Origin: Elmis aenea | Taxonomy: Eukaryota > Arthropoda > Insecta > Coleoptera > Elmidae | Length of the DNA stretch: 64,000 bases | Assembly: GCA_947652605.1 (NCBI GenBank) | Contig: OX393579.1 | Location: 45,142,970-45,206,969, forward strand | Reading direction: 5' to 3' | Shown here: one piece after another, positions 47,144 to 59,329 of the stretch | How the letters are laid out: each line of letters starts with the position of its first letter | Position numbering within the stretch: position 1 is the first letter of the stretch | Translations under genes and position numbers: made by a program | The notes under the pieces: model-generated | Seen by the model: the letters and a program-made list of their open reading frames with translations, nothing else | What the model was told of the DNA's origin: nothing | Database searches by the model: none

Positions 47144-47679
47144 AAAACAAAATAACGATATTAACCGATTTTTTTTAAATAACGGAAACGGGAACAACTT
47201 TTTTTTGTTCAACAACGAAAACAAAATTGAAAATATTTAATACTGGTTTTTCTTCATATTCGCCAGGGTAGCGCATAAAAATGACAACTGAGCCGTTCAT
47301 AGGCCAAATCAATTAACTCCTTTTTTAATTTTTTTAGATTTTAGTGGCAAAGCACTTGATTGATGCGTAACATTTTATATTTAAAATAACGTTGCTTAAA
47401 AATTAGATTTAATACCACTAAATGACAAAAAAACGTTTGGCCGTCACATAAAGAACATTTTTTTTTTTTCAAAAAACCAATTATTTCTCGGAAATACTAT
47501 TTTATGTATTTTATACTTCGTTGGATAAATGTAATAATACATCCTACAATAGTTTTTTGAATTAAAATTTAAAAAGAAATTTCAAAAAAAGTGTTTACTA
47601 TTTTATCAATTTTCTCTACTTTTTGTTTTGTGGATTTAATCGATTTGGCAAGTGAGCGGCTTGATTAAGAATAAACTTC

Positions 47680-47948
47680 ACGTCAAAGTGACAGTATAAA
47701 TGGCATTAGGATGGGCAGTTGTCACAGCATAATTCCAAAGCGCTACAGATTTTTGTCAAAATGAAGTTTTGCAATTTTCTCAATTTTCAGTTAGTGGAAA
47801 ACTAAAAATTAATATTGATTACAATTGTGGTTACAAAATTTTTTTCTCTACAAAAAACTTAATTGCACTTTTTTTTTATAATTAGATAATATACAACTTT
47901 CAAAATTTTACCATCGAAATTACAGTTGTGATTCAATTCTACACCCTG
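47680..47948 (-). repeat. Single-arm CACCCTG repeat, copy 2
   Basis: Partner of 31711-31996; ends TTCTACACCCTGTA. The shared order of words shows common origin. Confidence 0.7.
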
Positions 47949-48140
47949 TATGAAATTAGTTGCAATTTATTTGAAAAAATCTCACCTAAGGTGTTTCATA
48001 CGCACAACATAAAATGCCATTACTAATAAAACATTAAAAAAATTGCTTTTTTTTAAAGCAAAGCAAATGCATAAAATAAAATCTTATTAGTTACAAATTA
48101 CATAATTAAAAAAAACAGTTTATGGGTATGTTCTGGGCAG

Positions 48141-48146
48141 TTTATT
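48141..48146 (-). terminator. Likely poly(A) signal of PHF5A
   Basis: TTTATT on the plus strand reads AATAAA on the minus strand, 113 nt beyond the PHF5A stop codon. Position fits a short 3'UTR. Confidence 0.5.
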
Positions 48147-48258
48147 TCAAAATACATTCATTATAATAAAAACTGATAAATATACACAAAACAACTTTAA
48201 AATTAATTTCGCAATATCTATTCTTTAGTATAAAATTAATAAACCTACAAATACAGTT

Positions 48259-48591
48259 CTATCGTCTTTTAAATCCATATTTCTTTCTTTCGTAAAACAA
48301 GTCAGTCTTTGAACTACCCAAATTAACAATTTTAGGGCATCCATCTCTATCTTTTTCTTGAATGGTACATTCTTTACAGTAATAAGCATCCGATATTCCC
48401 GGACCACCACAAATCACACATCGCCCTTGATACGATCCGTAATTGCATTCATCACAAATTCGTACTAATGTACACGGCCTTACATAAGAATCACAAATAA
48501 CACACTTGCCATCACACTTTTCACATAATCTTCCTATGGCTACCCCAGGTTGTTTACGACAAAAAATTAAATCGGGATGATGTTTAGCCAT
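48259..48591 (-). CDS. PHF5A: PHF5A, small zinc-finger subunit of the SF3b splicing complex
   Basis: A complete 110-residue protein begins [16 protein letters not shown] and ends in a basic KKYGFKRR tail, the exact length usual for this highly conserved eukaryotic family. Four CxxC pairs (CEKC, CDEC, CVIC, CKEC) and further cysteines supply the family's knotted zinc clusters. By family knowledge PHF5A (Rds3 in yeast) sits in SF3b of the U2 snRNP, contacts SF3B1 and helps form the branch-point pocket, in the nucleus. The coding part is one exon. A likely 5'UTR intron lies just upstream, and an AATAAA-type signal lies 113 nt past the stop. It is divergently paired with MTO1. No truncation or odd residue is seen; this is the clearest single-exon gene in the window. 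Confidence 0.97.
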   Translation of the reverse strand: MAKHHPDLIFCRKQPGVAIGRLCEKCDGKCVICDSYVRPCTLVRICDECNYGSYQGRCVICGGPGISDAYYCKECTIQEKDRDGCPKIVNLGSSKTDLFYERKKYGFKRR

Positions 48592-48598
48592 TATAAAC

Positions 48599-48659
48599 CT
48601 GAAAATAAACGAATATAATTACTACATCATTTTGCAAAAATTTCATTGAAAACACTCAC
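48599..48659 (-). other. Probable 5'UTR intron of PHF5A
   Basis: On the minus strand a GTGAGTG donor starts at 48659 and a TTATTTTCAG acceptor ends at 48599, seven bases before the PHF5A ATG. The 61-nt length fits a small insect intron. Seen as sequence only; no transcript evidence. Confidence 0.6.
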
Positions 48660-48661
48660 CG

Positions 48662-49026
48662 CCAAGTAAAGTTTATTGGGCTCTTAAGAATCCTCTTACA
48701 CTTTGTTATTCTAGATGCCGATGTAACATGTAAACAAAATTTATAACCTTACAATTTGTAATGTGGAAGCTTAATCACAAAAAAGATCTTTAAAGTATTG
48801 CTTCCATCTATTAAACAGTAGTAAATGTACTTTTGCTGTAGTCCTAATGCTCGCTGATACGTAGTTCTGACGCACGCTGAAAAAGTACATGTGAGCTACT
48901 GTCAATGTTAACCTACGTTTTACATGTGTGTTATTTATTGTAAATGTAGGTTTTATATTTGATTGCATTAAAGTTAAAAAATTAAAATAGGTGTTGTGTG
49001 ATCTAAAACTTTTAAATACGTTAATA
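48662..49026. promoter_or_regulatory. Shared divergent promoter region of PHF5A and MTO1
   Basis: The two start codons are 435 bp apart and point away from each other, and the PHF5A first-exon donor is at 48659. About 365 bp therefore must hold both transcription starts. I see no convincing TATA box. The region is free of recognisable transposon ends, unlike DNA on both sides. Promoter role is inferred from position. Confidence 0.55.
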
Positions 49027-52000
49027 ATGTTGCAAAGACTTCAATCAAGGACTTCTGTTCAACGATGGAATAATATAAATCACATTTTGCTACGAAAATT
49101 TTCCTTCGATAAGGTGTATGATGTTATTGTAGTTGGTGGAGGGCATGCTGGTACTGAAGCATGTACTGCAGCGGCCCGCATGGGTGCGCAAACTTTGTTG
49201 GTCACACATAAAAAAGAAACGATCGGTAAGGCATTTTAAGTGGCTCTAGGTGACTTTTATTATTAAAAAAATAATTTAGGTGAAATGTCCTGCAATCCAT
49301 CGTTTGGAGGAATAGGTAAAGGACATTTGATGCGAGAAGTCGATGCTCTTGATGGTGTGTGTGGACGAATGTGCGATTTATCAGGAATACAATATAAAGT
49401 ATGTAAAACTTATTGGTGACTTTGTATAAATTGTTTTAATGTTACAATCTTGTTTTCTTAAAGTAACCCAATATTTTTTTAGGTGTTGAATAGAAGGAAA
49501 GGTCCAGCAGTTTGGGGATTACGTGCACAAATAGATCGTGATTTGTACAAAATGCATCTGCAAAATGAGCTCTTTAAAAACACTCCAAATTTGGAAATCC
49601 TAGTTGGTGCAGTTGAAGATCTGATTACTGAAAATCCAAGTACTAATGCTAATCACCAAACTATATTTGACTGCTGTGGGATCATTCTTGGTAAGTATTT
49701 TGGTTAACATTTCTAAGTCTGGGAGCATTACTTTTTACTTTGTAGCTAATTTTACTTCATTTTCATCCAGCTTTTATTTATCTGTACATATTCTCTTAAA
49801 ATATATCTTGATTATGGTAATAAATATTGTTTTTTTTTTAAATTATGAAAATATTTACAGTTTCTTACTAGTTTTTAACAATGAACCATTGTGTGTTACC
49901 TTGCTTATTTTTTTCCAATATCTAATATAGGTGATGGTACAAAAATAAGATCCAAAAGTGTAGTTTTAACAACAGGAACATTTTTAAAAGCTCACATAAA
50001 CATTGGATTGGAAATTAAACCTGCCGGAAGAATGGGAGATGTCCCATCGATTGGTAAATTTTATTTTATTTAGTGCAAAAAACTTTATTGACAGAAAATT
50101 TCCAGGTTTAGCAAACACTTTAAATTCGTTAGGCTTAAGGATGGGACGCTTAAAAACAGGAACACCACCGCGATTAAAAGCTGATACAATTAATTACAGT
50201 GTTTGTAGTAAACAGTTAGGAGATGATCCACCAGTACCTTTTTCCTTTTTAAATGATGAAGTCTGGATTAAGGTATTGCTATTAAGTTTTAAATCAATTT
50301 CGTTAATCTAATTGTTTTTATTTTAAGCCTGAAGATCAGTTAACTTGCTATCTAACTCATACCACAACAGAAATAGAAAAAATAGTCAAAGACAACCTAC
50401 ATTTAAACAGACACGTCAGTGAAGAAATTAATGGACCGAGGTATTGTCCCAGTATTGAATCGAAAGTGCTTAGGTTTAGTGGTCGACAACATCAAGTTTG
50501 GTTAGAACCTGAAGGCCTTAATAGTAATGTTATTTATCCCAATGGTTTATCTTGTACTTTGCCAGCCGATTTACAAGAAAAGTTGGTGAAGACGATTCCT
50601 GGGTTGGAAAATGTGGAAATCATTAGACCAGGTATGCCATATGTATTAATTAACTGTAAATGACTTATTGATTATCCGTGTGTATAGGGTGGTCCAAATT
50701 CGATAGGATTACATGGGTATCTTGCTTAATGTTTAAGATTAAATTACCAAAAATGCAGTTTTTTATGAAAAACTCAGAACGGTTTTCAGAAACATTGTAT
50801 CATTTCCGATTATTCACTTATCAGCAAAATAGTGTTTGTTTTTGTCATTTTTATAGAGTGTATTATCACCGTTATTGTTTTAAACATGGAAAAACTTTAT
50901 AAAGTGTAACTTTGGATTTTTTTGAGTAGAAATTGATGTTAATCTAATAAAAAAAATACGCTTATTGTTAAAAAGGTATGACAGGAACTTATCTTTTTTT
51001 AAAAGGAAACTATAGTTGACCATGACCTATAGAAATCCTTATTTTTTTTCTAATTTCAAATATACAGGGTGTTTCTTAAATATTGTGAAAAATTTTGGGT
51101 GGTGATTCCTTATCGAAAATTAAGGGGGGTCTTTCATATAAATTTTTTTCCTTAGACGTCTCCTTTCGAAGAGAAGCGGTAAAATAAGGTTTTTATTTTA
51201 TTTCTCAAATTTGGATAAATGTAGGAAAATGACATTTGGTAGATGTTTTATACTTATTGAAAGGTTTCCATTATTTTTCATAATATTTTCAATTATCTCC
51301 CACCTTTACAGGGGGCTGAAAAGTGCGACCCCTGTTGGTTTTTTTATCAGAACTTTTTGGTGGGTTGAAATTTTACAATTAAAAATTTTTGTTTTGAAAT
51401 CTTGATTTGTTAAGAAACTTTTTTTATTCTTTAGTTTTTCTCGTTAAACCTACAGTTTTTGAGTAAAAAATAAAATAAGTAAACATGAACCATCAAATAT
51501 TTCAATATAAAACGATTAATTTTGGTGGTTACCATGGTTTGTTTATGTTCATACTGTGTAGAATTGACGGGCGTTTTAGCGTTGTCGCCGCATAAACGTC
51601 AAAATGAATTACACCCGTCAATTCTATCCAATATGAACATAAACAAGGGGATGTAACTACGAAAGGAAACGTCTTGGAAAAAAATGTATATGAAAGACCC
51701 CCTTTAATTTTCGTGAAGGAATCACCTCCCAAATTTTTTCGCAATATTTAAGAAACACCCTGTATAAGGGTTTATGTATATAGTTTTAATAATATCAAAG
51801 TTACAAACATTTTGTTTTTATGGATAAACTAATAACAAAAAGTAGGCTGTGAAAACAAAAAACAAGAAGGTGTAAAACATAAAACTAAAGTGGTACAACA
51901 TCTCAATGATTATTTAAGAGGGATTGAGTTTTGTCGGTTCATTCTGCAATAATCAGTATTCCCTAAATATTAAAAAAAAAAACTTTGTAACTTTCGTATT

Positions 52001-55000
52001 ATTAAAAATAACTACATCAACTTTTATATATTTGAAATGAGAAAATAATAAAGAATTCGAGTAGGTCATGGTCAAGTAAAGTCATTTAAAAAAAAAGTAA
52101 GAATGTCATAACTTTTAAACGGTAAACATTAAGAAAGCATTTTTAAGCACTATTTAATTCTATACCAAAAAAAATCTAAAAATAATCCCTATAGGTTTTT
52201 TTTGATATGTACAACAATAACAGAGATATGACAATTTATTAAAATGACAAAAAAAACAGCTTTTTGCTAATAAATGAGAAACCGGAAACAATAAAATATT
52301 TCTGAAAACAGTTTCTAATTTGTTTTAAAAAAGTGCACGTTTTTGGTAATTTAACCGTTTCTCTATCTTGAATATTAAGCAAGATACTCATGTAAACCCA
52401 TCGAATTTGGTCCACCCTGTATATTACATACTCTTAATTACACGAAACTATTTTATAAGTTCATGCTCAATTGCAAATTTATTAACAGTAAGAAAGCTTA
52501 ATTTCTCAATAAGTTTTTTAAAATTTTTGATAGATTATTGAAAGTTTTTCTTCAGGTTATGGTGTTGAATATGAATATGTAGATCCGAGGGAATTGCAAA
52601 ACACTTTACAACTAAAACGAGTGCAGGGTTTATTTTTAGCTGGCCAAATTAATGGTACAACTGGATATGAAGAAGCCGCAGCCCAAGGTGTTATAGCGGG
52701 CGTAAATGCTGGAGCCCACGTATGCCTATCTTATAATTTCCATATTAGCTGTTTTATATTAACAACGCTTGTTTATAGGCATTAAAAAAAGCTCCATTGG
52801 TAGTAAGCCGCACCGAAGGCTATGTCGGTGTTTTAATCGACGATCTAACAACTCAAGGTACAACAGAACCATACAGAATGTTTACGAGTCGTGCCGAATT
52901 TAGGCTAAGCCTAAGACCCGATAACGCCGATTTACGTTTAACAGCTAAAGGTTATGAAATCGGTTGTGTGTCACAATCAAGGTACATTCGAACGAAACTA
53001 GTTTATCAGGAATTGAAGGATAGTATCGCGTTATTAAGAAGTATCACGAAAACTGTATCCCAGTGGAAAAACTTATTACATTTAAATCCTTCAGCAAATA
53101 ATTCAAAAAAATCGTAAGTGCATCATGTGTAGTCTATGTTAGGGTACCTCTATATGACAGGGTATGGCCAAGCTTCACGAACTCTCCAAATTTCTAATAG
53201 CGGCAATGGATTATATAGGATTTCTTTTAATAATTCAATTTTTAAACGAAATTTGAAGGTAAAAACTCATTTGGCATGCGGAAATAGATGCAATAGTTAG
53301 TATAGCAACTTAAAAGTGAGTAAAATGAAGGTTTAGTAATTATTATTAGCTGTTAATGTTTAAAAAACATTTACAAAGCGTGTATTTTCACAGTATGCAT
53401 GCAACCCATGATACACGCAGTGTACATAAAAGAATTTAAAACACTGTAATAATAGCGTTTTTTTTGTGTGTACGATAGTTGCAACAATATACTGCTGTAC
53501 GTACTTTTAGCAGGGTAAGAAACCGATTTTTTAAACCGGTTAAACGTTTTTTTTTCCGTATAAGTGATTTTTAACCTAAACTGTTAATTTAATTGGCAAA
53601 AAAACGGTAATTTTAATCAAAATAATTAAAAGGCGTTTTTTTATTTTTTTTTTTCGATAAAAATAACTAAAAAAATACATAATCTGTATTAAATGCGAGT
53701 AGTTTACCAGAGGTCATTACTGAAAGCTTGATTGTACATACAGGGTGATTCAAATTCTAGGGCGCCCATGGGGATCTCGCTTATTATAATAGCTAGAGTA
53801 TAGGTTTAAATTTGGCCAAGTTGCTAAATTTGGTGCTCATTAATAATTCGAAGAGAAATCGGAAATATCTCAAATGGTATCTGAGAAAATTAGGAAAAAC
53901 TGGAAAATACGATTTTTGTAAATCGTTTACAACTCCTTTGGAGTTTGAAATATTTCAAATGTGTAAAAACGTTGCCCAAGCAACTTTTTAAGCCGAATCG
54001 GATGGTGGTCACAAATTTTTCCTAGATCAATTCGTTTTTGTTTTATGACAATCAACTTTGTTTTTTCTTATGGGCGCAATTTTTGCTATTTACATTATCA
54101 AATAGCATTTATTTTTCTAAATCCATTGATGTATCACACATAGTATTTTACTTTTTCTTTCATTGTGATATTTGAAAAAATACGTTTTAAACAATAACCA
54201 TTATAAATCAGGTAGGCCGGTCATTGTAGTTTACGTTGTTTCCATGACAACCGATCAACAAACTAAAAGTTTTGAAGGTCTGTTAGTCGTAAAAATGAAC
54301 TTTAATAACGAAGAAAAACGCGATATGCTGCCCATAAGAAAAAACAAAGTTGATTGTCTAAAACAAAAACGAATCGATCTAGGAAAAATTTGTGACCACA
54401 ATCCGATTCGGCTTAAAAAGTTGCTTGGGCAACGTTTTTACACATTTAAAATATTTCAAACTCCGAAGGAGTTATAAACGATTTACAAAAATCGTATTTT
54501 CCAGTTTTTCCTAATTTTCTCGGATACCGTTTGAGATATTTCCAATTTCTCTTTGGATTATCAATAAGCATCGAATGTAGCAACTTTGCCAAATTTAAAC
54601 CTACCCTCTATCTTCAGTAATAAGCGAGATCCCCATTGGCGCCCTCGAATTTGAATCACCCTGTATATTATAAAATTATAAATAGATGATACCTTTTCAT
54701 AATTTGCATTCCTATTCTAAATAATGTCAAAAAACGGTTTAAATCGTTTTTTTACAGTAAACCAATTTTTCATGAAAAAACTGGTTTTTAAGTAAAAACT
54801 GTTATAAAAATTAAGTTGTCGATTTTCAGTTAACCATTAATCAACCTTTTTTCGTGTCGAGTCCTGCTTTTAAGGAATAAAAAACAAGACGTTATAGTAA
54901 ACATATTTTTTATTTTTACGTTTGCAAAATATTTTTAATTTAATGATATTTATCAAATAAAGAATCCTAATACCTAACTTAACAAAATTATTTAATAACG

Positions 55001-56039
55001 GCTTTAGTCTTTAAATTTATATTAAAGTTCCAAAATTTTGCTAATTCTATGCCACACAAATCTTTGTTTTCAAGATAGATAAATGTGTTGATACGAATAT
55101 TAAGCAACTTTAATTAATTATGATAATTAAGTTGCATACAATTGTTTACTTAATTCCTGTTTTAATGTCCAATGAGCAACTGTAAAGTATAGATTCATCA
55201 ATTTACTTTCATATTTTATGACAAAATTACATTATTAATTCCAATCATTGCTATTAAATTGATGTAGACAAATAATTACTATGCACTTTTTTTTTAAATT
55301 AAAAAAATAATTGAATTGAACATAAGTTATAAAATTTAGGTATGGTAATAACTTACACAACTATCACTAATGTCTTTTAAAGTCTTGGATCACACTTAAA
55401 CACTCTGAACACGCAAGAAAAAAATAAAATGTGTACAACTGCCTATGCTCTCCCTGCAAACTATATTATGTCTGGAGGTCGCAGCTTAGTGGCAAGCGAA
55501 ACTCGACCGTATATACAATAGAAAGCTGTCCAGCGCCTGTCCTTACCCTGTTTGTAGAGGTACCCTAGTCTATGTTTATTTTCTACAATTTTTTTTAGGG
55601 CTTTTGAAATGCTAGAATTTTCTGATGATGATATAACGGTATCGGCATTAGCCAAAGTAGTGCCGGAACTCGAATGTTTAAAAAATAAACGTCATGTTGA
55701 AAATCGATTAAAAATTGAGGCTTTATACGAGCTAGCCATTAGGGAACAAGCAGAGGAAGTGCAAGAAGTTAGACGTGATGAGGCCTATGTTATTCCTAAT
55801 AATGTTGATTATTCGTCTGAATCTCTTAATTTAAGTCTTGAGGAAAGGGAGAAATTAATTGCTGTACAGCCACAAACGGTAAGAATTTGGTTTGGTTGAA
55901 ATGTATGGGTTTCTTATTTTTTTTGTTGCAGATTGCAGCTGCTAGTAGAATACCTGGAGTTACTCCATCTTCTGTGTTTAGGTTATTAAGATTTGTTAAA
56001 AATAGGTACTGTGATACTAAGTCTTATCCCCTATTATAA
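49027..56039 (+). CDS. MTO1: MTO1 homologue, mitochondrial tRNA wobble-uridine modification enzyme (ten exons)
   Basis: Coding exons are 49027-49225, 49280-49398, 49483-49690, 49931-50053, 50106-50272, 50328-50631, 52556-52719, 52779-53113, 55599-55878 and 55932-56039. Every intron is GT-AG, the phases agree, and the total is 2007 nt (668 residues plus stop), close to the family's usual length. The N-terminus is rich in Arg and Lys without acidic residues, fitting a mitochondrial presequence. The FAD-binding motif GGGHAGTE starts at residue 37. Family signatures include [40 protein letters not shown] and [19 protein letters not shown]; the C-terminus has [10 protein letters not shown]. By family knowledge it acts with GTPBP3 (MnmE) to install a carboxymethylaminomethyl- or taurinomethyl-type group on U34 of mitochondrial tRNAs. 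I chose the ATG at 49027, the first in frame; the presequence is inferred. Introns 6 and 8 are swollen by transposable elements, but the exons look intact. Confidence 0.96.
50685..52419. mobile_element. Foldback element E2 in MTO1 intron 6, carrying family B
   Basis: Starts TAGGGTGGTCCAAATTCGAT (first C changed to T) after TA and ends ATCGAATTTGGTCCACCCTG before TA. Arms match 44731-45354. Interrupted by 51065-51762. It makes up nearly all of the 1924-bp intron. Confidence 0.9.
51065..51762. mobile_element. Foldback element B1 nested in E2
   Basis: TA at 51063-51064 and 51763-51764. Ends CAGGGTGTTTCTTAAATATT and AATATTTAAGAAACACCCTG are perfect inverts. Central TAGAATTGACGGGCG and CACCCGTCAATTCTA show the palindrome reaches the middle. 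The one-armed copy is at 12641. Confidence 0.93.
53141..55566. mobile_element. Unclassified DNA transposon filling MTO1 intron 8, 2.4 kb
   Basis: A perfect 10-bp duplication AGTCTATGTT lies at 53131-53140 and 55567-55576. Ends are AGGGTACCTCTATATGACAG and, inverted, AGGGTACCTCTACAAACAGG; similarity runs to about 28 bp with one small gap. Nine- to eleven-base duplications point to Mutator-like elements, but no transposase is present and the end sequence is not one I recognise. Contains foldback 53741-54663. The intron is 2485 bp, so only about 60 bp are original. Confidence 0.85.
53741..54663. mobile_element. Foldback element F1 with transposase N-terminal remnant
   Basis: TA at 53739-53740 and 54664-54665. 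Ends CAGGGTGATTCAAATTCTAG and CTCGAATTTGAATCACCCTG. Arms of about 350 bp share GGATCTCGCTTATTA, TGGAAAATACGATTTTTGTA and GTTGCCCAAGCAACTTTTTA with complements. At 54297 [12 protein letters not shown] resembles the start of insect mariner-like transposases (F-T-N-E-E-K-x-D-M-L). Confidence 0.92.
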
Positions 56040-56141
56040 TTTAAGGAGTGTTATTACACTTGTATTTAGTCATCAATATACTATTTTTGATTTTAAAAGC
56101 ATTTTTGATTTAAATTAGCTTAAAGGAGCAACAGTGGTGGT

Positions 56142-56205
56142 CAGTGACGTACCCAGGGGAGGCAAAGGTTCTTGGCACCCCCCAACAAGCAAACAAAGTA
56201 GCACT
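56142..56205 (+). repeat. Lone hAT-like end after MTO1
   Basis: CAGTGACGTACCCAGGGGAG then GGCACCCCCC. Typical hAT terminus text without a detected partner. It starts 103 bp past the MTO1 stop, so it may lie in the 3'UTR; AATAAA follows at 56268. Confidence 0.4.
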
Positions 56206-56399
56206 GGGGCCGGCTGAGCGCTACTTCATTTGCTGTGGTCATGTATTCTTTATTATATCGAATTTGCAATAAAAATATTTTTATTCGTTTAATATTGCAG
56301 TTTTTAATTTTATTTGATGCACTTGGGTATACAAACTGTATAAAGTTATAATGAAAAAGGTTTTCACTACTTAACAAACAAAACATAAATGTTACATAA

Positions 56400-56405
56400 T
56401 TTATT
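56400..56405 (-). terminator. Possible poly(A) signal of the zinc-finger gene
   Basis: AATAAA on the minus strand, about 200 nt beyond the last recognisable finger. Positional inference only. Confidence 0.3.
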
Positions 56406-56599
56406 TTTTTTTAGTTACAAACTAAAAACGAAACAACAAATTCTCAGGAATAAATACCAACAGTAATAAAAAAAATAATAAAATGAAATAAAATAAAAAT
56501 AGTACTGTATACAAAGAATTTCTAACAAAAGCCACATTTCTAAGGTTTTTTACCCGTGTGTCCTATGTACATGAATAACATTTCTGTATACAAAGAATT

Positions 56600-57471
<872 letters not shown>

Positions 57472-59140
57472 TAAATGTCCATCGAGAGTACATTTTTGAC
57501 TTAACAATTTCCCACAAATGTTACATTTATAAGGTTTTTCACCTGTGTGTGTCTTCAAATGACCATCGAGAGTATATTTATGACTAGATTTCCCACAAAT
57601 GTCACATTTATAAGGTTTTTCACCCGTGTGTGTCTTCAAATGTCCATCGAGATTACATTTTTGACTTAACAATTTCCTACAAATGTCACATTTATAAGGT
57701 TTTTCACCCGTGTGTGTCTTCATATGTCTACCGAGAGGGCTGCTTTGACTAAACGATTTCCCACAAGTGTCACATTTACATGGTTTTTCACCCGTGTGTG
57801 TCTTCATATGATTATCGATAGTGCATCTTTGACTAAATGATTTCCCACAAGTGTCACATATATATGGATTTTCACCCGTGTGTGCCTTCATATGTCTATT
57901 GAGAATGAATTTTTGACTAAACAATTTCCCACAAATGTCACATACATAAGGTTTTTCACCCGTGTGGATCTTTATATGAAAATTCAGATTAATTCTTAAG
58001 CTGAAACATTTTCCACAAATGTTACACCTATTTGGGTTTTCATCCGTGTGTGTCTTCATATGTAATCTCAATGTGTCACTACGACTGAAAAATTTCTCAC
58101 AAATGTCACATTTATATCTTTGAATGAAAAACTTCTCACAATCGTAACATTTATAAGGTTTTTCATCCGTTTGTGTCTTCATATCACATTGATTGAAATG
58201 TTTCTTACAAACATTACATTTTAATAGTGTATTGTACTTGGTTTTGGATTTTATGACTGTAAAATTATTTTTCTGGGTCAAACTTTCTTTGTACATTTTT
58301 ATTTTGTCTGCACTATTACCTTCCTTTGACTTTTTATCATTTGTACAGATTTGATGTAAATGAACGTAACAATTTTTAAGTTTATATTTACTTTGCTGCT
58401 TGTTCAGATCGGTAATTTGATGAAAATATTGCTTATTGTTCGACTGAAAGTTGTTCTCAAATGCAAATGATTTTTTTTGTACTTTATTAACATCACTTTC
58501 TTGTATTTTGCCGTTTGATATAACTGGGAAAAGATCATTTACTTCATTTAAACATAATATTTTGTCATCTTCCAAATATGCCAGTTTTTCCAACGCCGCA
58601 ACATTCTTTTCATTTAACACGTTTGCTCTATCAACATCACACGTTTTAGGGTTTTGTGTATGTTCAATTCGTGTGTCTGTAATTTTATATTCATTTAAAC
58701 TACCTCCCATGAAGTTTTCATTATTGAGCATCTCCAAGTTTTCTTCAAATTTAAAATTGGTACTCAGAAATTCTTCTTCAACCTCAAACATTTTGCTATC
58801 TGGTTTCAGATCTTCATCGCTTGCTAACAATAATTGTAGTTTATATTCTTCTTGCTCCATTTTAATTTGTTGGTTATTTGTTTTATCTACACACAGTTCA
58901 TTTTTAATTACTCTCCTGTCACTCAAATCGAAGTTTTCTTCAAATTTAAAATTGGTACTCAGAAATTCTTCAACCTCAAACATTTTGCTATCTGGTTCCA
59001 GATCTTCATCGCTTGCTAACAATTGTAATTTATATTCTTCTTCCTTCTCTTTAATTTGTTGGTTATTTGTTTTATCAACACAGTTCATTTTTAATTACTC
59101 TCCTGGCACTCAAATCGAAGTTATTAGTTGTAGACGCCAT
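57472..59140 (-). CDS. C2H2 zinc-finger protein, N-terminal acidic region and about ten fingers (frame interrupted)
   Basis: An open frame of 542 residues runs from 59088 to 57460. An ATG at 59140 gives a better start ([20 protein letters not shown]), because the same words recur inside the protein, but it is cut off by a 2-nt loss in a GT run near 59085. The acidic N-terminal module of about 70 residues occurs twice in tandem. After about 290 residues come two degenerate fingers and then well-formed C-x2-C-x12-H-x3-H fingers joined by TGEKP linkers. Such arrays normally bind DNA in the nucleus. I see no ZAD, BTB or KRAB domain. Finger 9 lacks one residue. The frame ends in a short THG tail at 57460, where 5 nt are lost in the linker, although more fingers continue in other frames. 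It could be a real repressor-type gene with assembly errors, or a decaying gene. Target unknown. Confidence 0.75.
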
Positions 59141-59206
59141 CCTTTTATGTTATGGATAATCAAACCATCCCTGAATCAAACTAAGTAACTAGGGGTCAAT
59201 CTAAAC

Positions 59207-59325
59207 AGATGAATCTTCCTTAGGTATAAACACATTACTGTGGTTACCTTTATTAATAACAATCATAATCTCAATAGCAACAAAGGTAACCGCAGTAAAA
59301 TTTGTTTATACCTAAGGAAGACTCA
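59207..59325. mobile_element. Small palindromic MITE upstream of the zinc-finger gene
   Basis: TCTTCCTTAGGTATAAACA (59214) pairs with TGTTTATACCTAAGGAAGA (59303), and GGTTACCTTT with AAAGGTAACC. Arms of about 42 bp, a loop of about 30. Lies 65-185 bp upstream of the ATG at 59140, so within its likely promoter or 5'UTR. Confidence 0.75.
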
Positions 59326-59329
59326 GTTG

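Noticed and set aside
58451..59188. Plus-strand frame of 245 codons
   Set aside because: Antisense shadow of the zinc-finger protein's acidic N-terminal region; Ser/Phe/Leu-rich, no domain.
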